A stretch of DNA of 42,950 nt from Halomarinibacterium sp041392205 (GTDB lineage: Bacteria; Bacteroidota; Bacteroidia; Flavobacteriales; Flavobacteriaceae). Positions 17,122 to 25,339 of the stretch are shown here, in pieces (the first letter of the stretch is position 1; each line of letters begins with the position of its first letter). Location: positions 1-42,950 of the forward strand of contig JAWKMO010000018.1 of assembly GCA_041392205.1 (NCBI GenBank). Direction: 5' to 3'. Both the position numbers and the translations under genes were made by a program. The notes under the pieces were generated by a model that was not told the origin of the DNA, did not search any database, and was given only the letters and a program-made list of their open reading frames with translations.

Positions 17122-18195
17122 ATGAAAAAATTAAAACTCCTTCTTTTTACGTTATTATTAATTTCATTTTTTTCGTGTGAAGAGGAAGAAACTCCCAATC
17201 CAGAGGAAACAGTTGAGGTTAATGAAACTTCTATTATTCCCTCAACAACTTCAGGAAGACCCAACAATTATTTAGGTTGTATTGAAATTTCAAGTCGTAT
17301 TACAACCATACAAGTTTGGGATCACGGGCAAATAGATGGGGATGTCGTATCTATTATTGCCAATGGAAACACAATTATTAACCAACAAACCCTAGATGGT
17401 CCCAGTAATCCAATTACTGTAGATTATAATTTTACAAATAACGGATTTAACTATGTAACACTATTTGCTCATAATTTAGGAGATATTCCTCCCAATACTT
17501 GTACCATAGCTATTAATGGTGTAGAATTTATTTTGGAAGCTAATTTAGATGCCAATGGATCGGTAGATGTAGTTGTCACGGGTTATGGAGTAGATTGCTC
17601 CGATGCAGGAGGCAATGGTGGTGGTAATGGAGGTGGCGGAAATGGAAATGATGCAGGGTCATTAATATTTTATGTCAATGAAGATCTTGGATGTGGTCCA
17701 ATAAATGTCACTCTTTCTAATGTGGGGAGCAATACCATTACCGGATATTATGGAACTGCTCCAGATTGTGGCGCAAGTGCCGGAGCCAACTTTAGCAATC
17801 TTTCTCCAGGAACCTATTCTTATACCGCTACTTGCCAAGGAATCGACTGGAACGGAACGGTAACTATTGAAGCTAATTCTTGTTTTCGACAACTCCTACT
17901 GCCAGGTGCTGGGGGTGGTGGAGGTGGAGGTGGAAACACTGGCGATGTAAAATTTTGGATAAACCAAGATTTTGGTTGTGGCCCCATAAGTGTTGTTGTT
18001 TCTGGTGTGGGTAGTACAACGATATCGGGTTACTTTGGCAGTGCCCCAAGTTGCGACAATACAAGTGCTGGAGGAAACTTTAACAATCTTAGCCCAGGCA
18101 ATTACTCTTACAATGCCAGTTGCAGTAGTTATACTTGGCAAGGAAATTTTACTATAAATGCGGACCAATGTCTTCAATTTCAATTAACCCTTTAG
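17122..18195 (+). CDS. Surface lipoprotein with two Cys-containing repeat domains on polyglycine linkers
   Basis: A 357-aa lipoprotein, lipobox Cys C19 (SFFSC) followed by EEEE, which resembles flavobacterial surface-export signals. Domain A (about 45-170) contains ITTIQVWDHGQIDGDVVSI, a beta-rich motif I associate with Bacteroidota surface proteins. Two homologous ~80-aa domains follow, about 186-266 and 276-357. Each starts with a strand, has GCGPI, then SNT/STTI-G-Y-G-APxC, a NLSPGxYSY block and two further Cys. The linkers are Gly/Asn-rich (about 165-182 and 266-277). The N-glycine runs suggest flexible spacers. It is likely anchored outside and targeted by the preceding two-component system; ligand unknown. 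Confidence 0.75.
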   Translation: MKKLKLLLFTLLLISFFSCEEEETPNPEETVEVNETSIIPSTTSGRPNNYLGCIEISSRITTIQVWDHGQIDGDVVSIIANGNTIINQQTLDGPSNPITVDYNFTNNGFNYVTLFAHNLGDIPPNTCTIAINGVEFILEANLDANGSVDVVVTGYGVDCSDAGGNGGGNGGGGNGNDAGSLIFYVNEDLGCGPINVTLSNVGSNTITGYYGTAPDCGASAGANFSNLSPGTYSYTATCQGIDWNGTVTIEANSCFRQLLLPGAGGGGGGGGNTGDVKFWINQDFGCGPISVVVSGVGSTTISGYFGSAPSCDNTSAGGNFNNLSPGNYSYNASCSSYTWQGNFTINADQCLQFQLTL

Positions 18196-18230
18196 TTCAT
18201 TTGGAACTCATTATTAACTAACCCAATTTT

Positions 18231-18255
18231 AAAAGCCCCTTTTTAAGGGGTTTTT
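18231..18255 (+). terminator. Terminator of the Cys-repeat lipoprotein
   Basis: An AAAAGCCCCTT / AAGGGGTTTTT hairpin (one G-T pair, 3-nt loop) runs into a T tract on the plus strand, 36 bp after the stop codon. Confidence 0.75.
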
Positions 18256-18263
18256 TAAAAAAA

Positions 18264-18281
18264 ATACCCCCTATAGGGTAT
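18264..18281 (+). promoter_or_regulatory. Palindrome site 3, ATACCC-N6-GGGTAT
   Basis: Exact half-sites and spacer length as site 1 (spacer CCTATA). It lies right after the lipoprotein terminator and 193 bp before the next gene. TAGATTTA follows directly and resembles a -7 box with a final G to A change, so transcription could start near 18295. Confidence 0.5.
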
Positions 18282-18350
18282 AGATTTACGTTAGGAATTT
18301 ATTCAATTTTACCGTATTAAAAAAAGTGTTTTGGTTGTAGTTTGTTTGTT

Positions 18351-18388
18351 AAACAGCCTCTTGGGATGTGGAGCTTAAGAGGTTGTTT
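18351..18388 (+). terminator. Hairpin with U tract between site 3 and the PEGA-like gene
   Basis: A 12-bp stem (AAACAGCCTCTT / AAGAGGTTGTTT, one G-T pair) has a 14-nt loop and is followed by TTAAC. It could end a ~100-nt RNA started near site 3, or attenuate the gene at 18475. The rest of 18196-18474 shows no ORF. Confidence 0.45.
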
Positions 18389-18474
18389 TTAACTAATTAA
18401 AAAATTAAATTTTATGAAAATAAACTACAATCCTTATATTTATAAAATAATTAACTAAACTAAACCATTTAAAA

Positions 18475-19164
18475 ATGAAGAAAAAATTAACTCCCCTCAC
18501 AATTTTAATGACCCTTTTTTTATTAGCTTTTACAACAACTACAACATTTGCAGAAATAGTTGGTGGCAAAAAAGTTACTATTGGTGTATCACAATCTGAC
18601 GCCGAAATTTGGGTTAATGGGAAAATGATTGCCAAAGGTTCTACCGAACTTAAAGTTGAAAAAGATGCTTGTGTAAACCTCTCGATTAGAAAAGTTGGCT
18701 ATTTAGAAGAACAACTTGAAATATGCAACAACAAAACAAGTATTTGGGAAAAATCCAAGTACTTTGAAATGAAGCGAGACGACTCTTATGATGCTTCTAT
18801 CCAAACCGATATCGCCAATGTGGATATTGAGCTTGTTGTAAATACTATGGATAAGGATACCGCTTGGAAATTAATTAATCAAATTGTGCTTAATTATATT
18901 GATGTTATTGAAATGACCGACAAAGATACTGGGTATCTTCGCACGGCTTGGTCCTTAAAAGCTTTTAAGCAGAATACGGTAAGAACTAGAATTATTGTAA
19001 AACAAGCTTCTTCAGACCCCCTTGTTTTTAAAGCAAAACTTATTAGTGAATATTCAGGAGCGGCATTAACCAGTGTAAAAGCCGATGAATTATACAAAGA
19101 ATGGGACCGTGTGTTACGTTCTTATTCAGATGTGATTTCTGAATTTCAAGCTCGGGTGAAATAG
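18475..19164 (+). CDS. Exported PEGA-like protein of unknown function
   Basis: A 229-aa secreted or periplasmic protein with signal peptide 1-24 (cleavage near TTTFA-E). Residues about 32-75 resemble a PEGA-type carbohydrate or wall-associated domain: DAEIWVNGKMIAKGSTELKVEKD, then IRKVGYLEE. The C-terminal part (about 100-229) is an alpha/beta domain with NVDIELVVNTMDKDTAWKLIN, a pattern seen in proteins that handle a lipoprotein-type fold; I cannot name it. It has a terminator behind it and is preceded by palindrome site 3, so it may be in the regulon of the adjacent two-component system. Confidence 0.65.
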   Translation: MKKKLTPLTILMTLFLLAFTTTTTFAEIVGGKKVTIGVSQSDAEIWVNGKMIAKGSTELKVEKDACVNLSIRKVGYLEEQLEICNNKTSIWEKSKYFEMKRDDSYDASIQTDIANVDIELVVNTMDKDTAWKLINQIVLNYIDVIEMTDKDTGYLRTAWSLKAFKQNTVRTRIIVKQASSDPLVFKAKLISEYSGAALTSVKADELYKEWDRVLRSYSDVISEFQARVK

Positions 19165-19190
19165 TTTCAACCAACAAATTCTAAATAAAA

Positions 19191-19215
19191 AAAGGCTACC
19201 GTAATGGTAGCCTTT
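19191..19215. terminator. Bidirectional terminator
   Basis: AAAGGCTACC / GGTAGCCTTT with a 5-nt loop is flanked by A and T runs on both sides, so it ends both the plus-strand PEGA-like gene and the minus-strand M49 peptidase gene. Confidence 0.9.
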
Positions 19216-19234
19216 TTTTTACTTTTCTTAATGA

Positions 19235-21268
19235 TTATAAATTTGAATACGTTTTACTGTAATACAGCATTTGCTCTTCAAAAGTAGCAGGTTGTTCAAT
19301 TGTGAAACCAACTATTTCACCATTTTCATCCATTTTAGGAACAATAACTGGGTTAACAAAACCACTATAGGGTGCCGAAGTAAATTGCTTGTTACGCTCC
19401 AACACTTCGGCATGCAGTGCTTGGTCTACTTTTACTCCATAACCTTCTACTAAGGCTTGAACTGCGTCAAAATCTCCTTCACTTTTTATACGTTGTGTTT
19501 CGCGTAATAATTGTCCAAATAACTCGTGTAATTTATCGTAATCATTAATATTGAAATACGTTTTTCCGTCGCGGGTAATTTTTTCAATTACATTGTCTGC
19601 TTTTCCTTTTTCAAACGCCCAAGCACTTACCCACTGGCGATTACGCATATGTGCTTCTTCTACATCATCTCCAAGGTTTAATCTAATTAATTGTGTCATT
19701 AATCCATTACGTATGTACCCATCATAAGCAGCCATTCCCACTTTTTTCCAATCGTCAACCAACCCTAATTCTTGTAATTTTGGGTTATATAAATAGTACA
19801 ATCCTACCAAGTCTGCACGACCTTCTTCTAAGGTTGAGGCATAATTTTTAAGGGTTTCTTTGGTTTCGCCCACACCGGGATTTAATTGCCCAGAAGCATG
19901 ACCAATAACCTCGTGTAATGCGGTATGCAATTTATCTCCAATTTGCCCATATTGTTCTTCCAAAGCAAGTTCGGTAGAATCGTTTACAAATTCTTTTAAT
20001 CTACCCGAAGAACCTGCATTATTATAAGAATCGATAATGTTTCCAAGAGAAACAGATTTACTTCCTACCGCGGCACGAATCCAGTTGGCATTAGGTAAGT
20101 TTACACCTATAGGAGTACTTGGGGAGGCATCGCCAGCTTCGCCGGCTACGTTTACCACTTTATAGGAAACACCCACTACGTTTTTCTTTTTATGTTCTTC
20201 CATTAAGGGAGAGTTATCTTCAAACCATTGGGCATTTTCAGATAGTACTGCCATTTTTTGGGACATGTCAAAATCTTTTATTTGTACAATAGTTTCGTAA
20301 GAACCACGGTAGCCAATAGGATCGTTATACACTTCAATAAAACTGTTAATATAATCGATATTCCCTTCGGTAGCAGCAGTCCAAGCGACATTATAGTCGT
20401 CCCAAGTTTGTAAATCGCCTGTTTTATAATATTGAATAAGAAGTCCAATGGCATCCCCTTGAGCTTGGTTTTCGGCAACACCTTGGGCTTTTTCCAACCA
20501 TCCAATTATTTTATCGATGGCTGTTCCATATAAGCCACCCGATTTATACGTTAATTCTTTAAGTTGGCCATTTTCCTTTACCAGTTTGGAGTTTAGCCCA
20601 TAAGAAAGGGGTTTTAAAGGGTCTGGAGATTTCATTTTGGCATAAAATGCTTCAACTTCGGCGGTAGTAACATCGGGTCCATAAAAATTAACCGCACTTT
20701 CCAGAACATTATCTACTCCTTTGGCTTGGTTTACTTTTTTAACATCGTTATCATTAAATAACACCTCAAAAGCTTCTCCGTCAAGGTTAGTGTTTGTGGC
20801 AGCAAGTAATTCTTTTAAATAGTCTGAAGAAAAATCTGGCTTCAGTTTATCATTAGAATAGTGGTGGTGAATTCCATTACTAAACCATACCCTCTTTAAA
20901 TAGGTTTCAAAATTTTTCCAATCGGAAGTGGTTTTATCCCCTTGGTACGAAGTGTACACATTCTCTAAGGCCTTACGAATAGTAAGATTATGACGGTAGT
21001 TTTGGTCCCACATAATATCCCTACCTTCAAGTCCTGCCTGAGTTAGGTAATATACTAATTGTTGCTCTTTTAAGGTAAGATTATCCCAACTTGGAATTTT
21101 GTAACGTAAGACTTTTATATCGGCGAATTGCTCCACCATATACTCAAAGTTGTCGGTTTTTTGTTCGGTAACTTTAGTATCGGTTGTTTCTTTTGTTTCT
21201 GAATCTTTACAGGAAAAAAAGAACAAACTTGAAAGGGTTACCATCCATAAAAAAAAGTTTTTCATCAT
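19235..21268 (-). CDS. M49-family metallopeptidase (dipeptidyl peptidase III-like) lipoprotein
   Basis: Zinc peptidase likely releasing dipeptides, exported as a lipoprotein. I chose the ATG at 21268, which gives a signal peptide ending in lipobox FFFSC; an upstream in-frame ATG at 21322 would add 18 residues in front of the signal. The catalytic motif HEVIGH (H at about 452 from the chosen start) and the EEGRAD motif further on match the M49 pattern HExxGH...EExRAD. The total length (about 677 aa) fits bacterial DPP III relatives. Bacteroidota orthologues are often mislabelled dihydrofolate reductase; nothing here resembles that enzyme. It is monocistronic, convergent to the PEGA-like gene. 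Confidence 0.9.
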   Translation of the reverse strand: MMKNFFLWMVTLSSLFFFSCKDSETKETTDTKVTEQKTDNFEYMVEQFADIKVLRYKIPSWDNLTLKEQQLVYYLTQAGLEGRDIMWDQNYRHNLTIRKALENVYTSYQGDKTTSDWKNFETYLKRVWFSNGIHHHYSNDKLKPDFSSDYLKELLAATNTNLDGEAFEVLFNDNDVKKVNQAKGVDNVLESAVNFYGPDVTTAEVEAFYAKMKSPDPLKPLSYGLNSKLVKENGQLKELTYKSGGLYGTAIDKIIGWLEKAQGVAENQAQGDAIGLLIQYYKTGDLQTWDDYNVAWTAATEGNIDYINSFIEVYNDPIGYRGSYETIVQIKDFDMSQKMAVLSENAQWFEDNSPLMEEHKKKNVVGVSYKVVNVAGEAGDASPSTPIGVNLPNANWIRAAVGSKSVSLGNIIDSYNNAGSSGRLKEFVNDSTELALEEQYGQIGDKLHTALHEVIGHASGQLNPGVGETKETLKNYASTLEEGRADLVGLYYLYNPKLQELGLVDDWKKVGMAAYDGYIRNGLMTQLIRLNLGDDVEEAHMRNRQWVSAWAFEKGKADNVIEKITRDGKTYFNINDYDKLHELFGQLLRETQRIKSEGDFDAVQALVEGYGVKVDQALHAEVLERNKQFTSAPYSGFVNPVIVPKMDENGEIVGFTIEQPATFEEQMLYYSKTYSNL

Positions 21269-21386
21269 GTTAGTTAGATTAAAATTTCTGTAAATGTACA
21301 AATAATTAGGAGTTGTTTCCAATTCGTAAAGTCAAGTAAACAAACATTTTAATTACCTTAGCAAAACCAATCCATTTCCGCTCAAG

Positions 21387-22448
21387 ATGAAAATTTTAAA
21401 ATATCTTTTGTTTCTTCTATTAATTGCCGTTATTGGTTTTTCAGTATTTATTGGAACTAAGGACAGTAGTTTTCATGTCTCGTCTACAAAATCTATGCAA
21501 ATACCCGTTTCGCTGGCTTTTGAGCAAATTAATGATTTAAAAAATTGGCAAAAATGGGGCCCTTGGATGGTGTATGACCCCAATTTAAAAATGACTTTTG
21601 AAGAAATTACCGTAGGCGCAAATGCAGGATATTCTTGGCAAAGCACTATTTTAGGTGAGGGTACGGTAAAAACAATAGCTGTTTCTGAAAACGATTCCAT
21701 TTTTCAGAAAATACATTTTGTGGATTCAGAAAACCAAATGTATTGGAAATTAGACCCTACCGAAAATACTACCACAACAGTTACTTGGGGAATGATGGGT
21801 GAGCTCACTTTTAAACAGAAGGTAACTCAGTTTTTCAAAAAAGAAAAACATACGAGTACCCTAAAGGAGATGCTCGAAATGGGCTTAGATAATATCGAAG
21901 CAGGGGTTCAAGAAGAAATGAAAAAATATACGATTACTGTAGAAGGTATAAAAGACTATGGCGGGGGGTATTATTTATTTACCACTATGGCCAGTAACAC
22001 TAAAGAGTTGGGAGCAAAAATGGGGATTATGCTTGGAAAAGTAGCGAGTTTTATGGAGCAAAATAACATCCCACAAAGTGGAATGCCTTTTACCATCTAT
22101 AATGAATGGGACGATGTTAATGAGACCACCATTTTTACAACGGCAATTCCCGTGTCAGAAAAAATGATAATAACCGAAGGTGATGTCCTTTGTGGTTTTA
22201 TGGAACCTCTTACCGCAGTAAAAATTGTCTTAAAAGGGAACTACTTAAATTTGCCAGAAACCTATAAAGCGGGAGAGGAATACATCTTGGATAATAAATT
22301 GGTCAAAGATCCTACTCATAAAATGTTTGAAGTATATACAAACGATCCTGGCACTATTCCTAATCCAGCGCAATGGGAAACCCACGTTTATATTCCCGTT
22401 TTTAAAGACTTACGAATCGATAATTTTTTAATTGAAAGAAATCCATAA
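21387..22448 (+). CDS. SRPBCC plus GyrI-like (AraC effector-binding) domain protein
   Basis: A 353-aa protein with an N-terminal hydrophobic helix (about 3-22) that should anchor it to the membrane. A START/SRPBCC-type domain (about 30-175: VSSTKSMQIPVSLAFEQIND, NWQKWGPWM) follows. The C-terminal half (about 180-350) is a GyrI-like small-molecule-binding domain (GGYYLFTTMA, PFTIYNEWD, YIPVF). Both folds bind hydrophobic or multidrug-like ligands, so ligand sensing or transfer is plausible; the specific role is unknown. It ends 3 bp before crcB, so the two are probably co-transcribed. Confidence 0.85.
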   Translation: MKILKYLLFLLLIAVIGFSVFIGTKDSSFHVSSTKSMQIPVSLAFEQINDLKNWQKWGPWMVYDPNLKMTFEEITVGANAGYSWQSTILGEGTVKTIAVSENDSIFQKIHFVDSENQMYWKLDPTENTTTTVTWGMMGELTFKQKVTQFFKKEKHTSTLKEMLEMGLDNIEAGVQEEMKKYTITVEGIKDYGGGYYLFTTMASNTKELGAKMGIMLGKVASFMEQNNIPQSGMPFTIYNEWDDVNETTIFTTAIPVSEKMIITEGDVLCGFMEPLTAVKIVLKGNYLNLPETYKAGEEYILDNKLVKDPTHKMFEVYTNDPGTIPNPAQWETHVYIPVFKDLRIDNFLIERNP

Positions 22449-22451
22449 CCT

Positions 22452-22823
22452 ATGAAGCAACTCTTTCTCGTATTTTTAGGGGGTGGATTAGGAAGTGTTC
22501 TGCGATTTCTTATGGGCACGCTATGGAACAGTCATAAAAGCGGCATCCCCTTTGGGACTTTCGTTTCAAATATCATAGGCAGTTTGTTAATAGGGTTAAT
22601 TTTAGGGTATGCCGCCAAAAATGAAACCATTTCACAAAACACCTTACTTTTACTAGCCACAGGCTTTTGCGGCGGATTTACCACCTTTTCTACCTTTGCA
22701 TATGAAAATCATGTATTCTTAAAAAATGGAGATTTTGGCCTTTTTGCTCTATATACCTTAGCTAGTTTTGTTATTGGCTTTTTCGTTGTTTTTTTGGGGA
22801 TTTGGCTAGTAAAAGTTATTTAA
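22452..22823 (+). CDS. crcB: Fluoride exporter CrcB/FluC
   Basis: A 123-aa, four-TM protein that assembles as a dimeric fluoride channel in the inner membrane. It has the GGGLGSVLRFLMG N-terminus, the NIIGSLLIGL helix break and GFCGGFTTFSTFAYE, which carries the conserved Phe box and Thr/Ser residues of the fluoride path. Full length. It lies 3 bp after the SRPBCC gene and its end overlaps the convergent DUF1684 gene by 4 nt. I see no fluoride riboswitch upstream, as expected if the gene is expressed from the operon promoter. Confidence 0.93.
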   Translation: MKQLFLVFLGGGLGSVLRFLMGTLWNSHKSGIPFGTFVSNIIGSLLIGLILGYAAKNETISQNTLLLLATGFCGGFTTFSTFAYENHVFLKNGDFGLFALYTLASFVIGFFVVFLGIWLVKVI

Positions 22824-23431
22824 TGCTCCCCAAAATCCTTTACCCCTGCTTCTATACGTACTTGTAAATCATTTTCGGCAGGTGGAATAGGGCAAGAATA
22901 TCTGCTATTATACGCACAATAGGGATTATACACTTTGTTAAAATCTAAAATGATGGTCCTACCTTCAGGAATGGTAACCTCCATAAAACGTCCGCCTCCG
23001 TAGCTTCCATCTCCACTGGTTAAATCAGTAAAGGGTAAAAAAAGCTGATTACCATATTTTTCAGGGTCGCCCCAAGAGTCAGTACTTTTGTATAAAATTA
23101 ACTGAAGTTCTTTTCCATCTAATTCAAATTGCGCTTCCCCATATTTTACATATTCAGGCAATCTATCGGTAGTTGTTTTCATTAAAAAGGGCTTTTCATT
23201 AGGGGTTCGCACAAAATTAGCCTCAATTCTATATTTCAAATTGATAGGATAAAATTCCAATCCACCAAAATCTGCAAAATGTTTTTCATCCAAAATGGTG
23301 GTTTCTGGATTTATAAATTCTTTATTCAATTCGGTTTGATAGGTTTTAATTTCGTCTCGTATTTCGGCTTCAGTTTGTGCTACTATAGAAAGGTTTGCTA
23401 GTAGTAAAATATTCAGAATTAGATATTTCAT
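22820..23431 (-). CDS. Exported DUF1684 protein
   Basis: A 203-aa protein with signal peptide 1-18 (LANLSIVAQ). The DUF1684 core covers about 50-200, ending with GRTIILDFNKVYNPYCAYNSRY and CPIPPAENDLQVRIEAGVKDF, the most conserved block of the family. Function is unknown; members are small exported proteins with a lipid-like or nucleotide-like beta fold. It is convergent to crcB (4-nt overlap) and divergent from the leader region of the MFS gene. Confidence 0.88.
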   Translation of the reverse strand: MKYLILNILLLANLSIVAQTEAEIRDEIKTYQTELNKEFINPETTILDEKHFADFGGLEFYPINLKYRIEANFVRTPNEKPFLMKTTTDRLPEYVKYGEAQFELDGKELQLILYKSTDSWGDPEKYGNQLFLPFTDLTSGDGSYGGGRFMEVTIPEGRTIILDFNKVYNPYCAYNSRYSCPIPPAENDLQVRIEAGVKDFGEH

Positions 23432-23474
23432 TTGAAAAAATTTTCAGTAAAGATAATTGAAAAGCATTTTTTAC

Positions 23475-23482
23475 TACATTTG
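23475..23482 (+). promoter_or_regulatory. -7 box of the MFS leader transcript
   Basis: TACATTTG matches TAnnTTTG. A TTG at 23457-23459 is at 15 bp spacing, slightly short for a -33. The start would be near 23489, about 15 nt before a small ORF. Confidence 0.5.
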
Positions 23483-23503
23483 AAAATCAGAATTCATAAA
23501 AAA

Positions 23504-23575
23504 ATGAGAAATACATACACCATCCTTATTGTCACTCAAGTTTGCAAAAACTTGAACCGGATGCCTATGTATTGA
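23504..23575 (+). CDS. Possible 23-aa leader peptide upstream of the MFS transporter
   Basis: A short ORF, ATG at 23504 to TGA at 23575, begins MRNTYTIL and ends NRMPMY. It lies just downstream of a good promoter and is followed by an intrinsic terminator that ends 18 bp before the MFS start codon. A small 7-bp hairpin (CAAGTTT / AAACTTG, 23537-23554) falls inside it. This layout fits translation-dependent attenuation of an efflux gene. It could also be a spurious ORF in a small RNA. Confidence 0.4.
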   Translation: MRNTYTILIVTQVCKNLNRMPMY

Positions 23576-23600
23576 TATATCTATAAAATAAATTAATCAC

Positions 23601-23630
23601 AAAACGTCCGGTCTTTTCGCCGGACGTTTT
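23601..23630 (+). terminator. Terminator/attenuator in front of the MFS gene
   Basis: An 11-bp perfect stem (AAAACGTCCGG / CCGGACGTTTT) with 8-nt loop is followed by ATTTTT. It ends only 17 bp before the MFS ATG and well after the leader promoter, so it must be read through for the transporter to be expressed from that promoter. Confidence 0.8.
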
Positions 23631-23647
23631 ATTTTTATACACCAACC

Positions 23648-24871
23648 ATGAAAAAAATTTACAATTCGTACATCGAAAATTTTCGAGGGCTCTCTCGAGA
23701 AATTTGGTTACTATCTTTGGTTACTTTTATTAACCGTGCAGGAGCCATGGTTATTCCGTTTCTCTCCTTGTACCTAGTAAACGAAAAAGGATTTACCTTG
23801 CCACAAGTGGGAATTATTATGACCTGCTTTGGGGTAGGTTCTTTTATAGGTGCGTGGCTAGGTGGAAAATTAACCGACGCCATTGGCTTTTATAAAGTAA
23901 TTGTATTGAGTCTGTTTTTTGGAGGAATTGGCTTCATCAGTCTTCAATTTTTAAATTCCTTCTACGGAATTTGTGCAGGGGTTTTTGGACTCATTCTTAT
24001 TGCCGATGCGTATCGTCCTGCCATTTTTGTAGCCTGTGATGCCTATTGTAAACCAGGAAATATTACTCGCGGTATTGCGCTAATTCGTTTGGCTATAAAT
24101 CTTGGGTTTTCCATTGGTCCACTTATTGGTGGAATTATTATTGCAAAAATTAATTACAATTCGTTGTTTTGGATAGACGGGCTTACATGTATGATTTCTT
24201 CGGTGTTGTTATTTATTATTCTGAAACCCAAAAAACTAAAACCTGGAGAAACTAAAGAAATAGTCGTAAAAGAAGGTATTTCACCCTACAAAAACAGCTT
24301 GTATTTATTGTTAATACTCATTATGATTTTGAATGGAATGTTGTTTGTGCAGTATTTTTCGGTGATGCCTATTTACTATGAAAAAGCGCATTTTCTTTCA
24401 GCAGATCTTATAGGGCTTTTGTTGTTTATTAATGGTATTATGATCGTTCTTTTTGAAATGCCTCTAGTAGGTTGGCTTGAGCGAATTAAAATTTCAAAAA
24501 CCATGGCTACCTTTTGGGGAGTTGCTTTTTTGGCAGTGAGTTACCTAGTACTTAATTTTACTTCTTGGTCTGGTATTCTTATTATAGGAATGATTTTTAT
24601 GACGCTTGGCGAAATGATAGGTTCACCATTTTCCAACGCCTTGGCACTTTCTATGGCGCCTAAAGGAAGAAAAGGCAGTTATATGGGCTTGTATAGTATG
24701 AGTTGGTCTTTTGCGCACATTTTAGGGCATAACACGGGTATGAACTTGGTAGACCGTTTTGGTTTTGACATGACTTGGTACGTATTTTTTATAGTGCTTT
24801 CAGGAGTAGCGATACTTACCTTGTGGTTATTAAAATTATTGAAGAAATCTGAAGAAATAACAACCTATTAA
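23648..24871 (+). CDS. MFS transporter (probable efflux)
   Basis: A 407-aa, 12-TM inner-membrane transporter of the major facilitator superfamily. A motif-A relative GGKLTDAIGFYKV (about 72-84) lies in the loop after TM2; RGIALIRLAINLGFSIGPLIGG marks TM5 of drug:H+ antiporters (motif C-like). A cytoplasmic loop rich in Lys (about 195-215) separates the halves. Substrate is unknown, but the family pattern and the leader/terminator upstream favour drug or metabolite export. The end overlaps the convergent lrp-type gene by 4 nt. Confidence 0.88.
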   Translation: MKKIYNSYIENFRGLSREIWLLSLVTFINRAGAMVIPFLSLYLVNEKGFTLPQVGIIMTCFGVGSFIGAWLGGKLTDAIGFYKVIVLSLFFGGIGFISLQFLNSFYGICAGVFGLILIADAYRPAIFVACDAYCKPGNITRGIALIRLAINLGFSIGPLIGGIIIAKINYNSLFWIDGLTCMISSVLLFIILKPKKLKPGETKEIVVKEGISPYKNSLYLLLILIMILNGMLFVQYFSVMPIYYEKAHFLSADLIGLLLFINGIMIVLFEMPLVGWLERIKISKTMATFWGVAFLAVSYLVLNFTSWSGILIIGMIFMTLGEMIGSPFSNALALSMAPKGRKGSYMGLYSMSWSFAHILGHNTGMNLVDRFGFDMTWYVFFIVLSGVAILTLWLLKLLKKSEEITTY

Positions 24872-25308
24872 ACAGGTTTTACCTCGTTGTTTTCTACTAC
24901 TTGTGAAAGGACAATTTGGGTTTTGGTTTCGCCATATACAATGAGTTGATCGATAAAGCTTTCGAGGTGTTTTTGGTTTTTTATAGCCACCTCCATAACA
25001 ATGTTTTCATTACCCGTAATACGGTAACAGTTTAATACCTCATCATAGGTTTTAACATGAGAAAGAAAGGGTTTTAATTTTCCCATAAAGGCACGCAGGG
25101 TGATAATGGCTTTAAGTTGGTAGCCACACTCAAAAGGAGAGATGTTGGCATAATAACCCTTAATGATTCCAGCATCTTCCATTTTTTTTATCCTTTCGTT
25201 TACTGCTGGAGAGGTAATACCAACTTGCCTTCCGATTTCTGCATTAGACTGACGAGCATTCGTTTGTAAACACTTGAGTATTTTTCGGTTAAGGGGGTCA
25301 TGTTTCAT
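24868..25308 (-). CDS. Lrp/AsnC-family transcriptional regulator
   Basis: A 146-aa DNA-binding protein. An N-terminal winged helix (about 3-55: LNRKILKCLQTNARQSNAEIGRQVGITSPAVNERIKKME) is joined to the RAM ligand-binding domain (about 65-140). It is likely an amino-acid-responsive dimer/octamer. Its 3' end overlaps the convergent MFS gene by 4 nt, and convergence means it does not share a promoter with it, though it could regulate the exporter. A 13-bp inverted repeat directly upstream is a probable autoregulatory site. Confidence 0.92.
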   Translation of the reverse strand: MKHDPLNRKILKCLQTNARQSNAEIGRQVGITSPAVNERIKKMEDAGIIKGYYANISPFECGYQLKAIITLRAFMGKLKPFLSHVKTYDEVLNCYRITGNENIVMEVAIKNQKHLESFIDQLIVYGETKTQIVLSQVVENNEVKPV

Positions 25309-25339
25309 TTAGTAATAAATTTAACGCTAAATATAATAA

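Noticed and set aside
22300..22452. Fluoride riboswitch ahead of crcB
   Set aside because: crcB starts 3 bp after the previous gene; no leader region exists.
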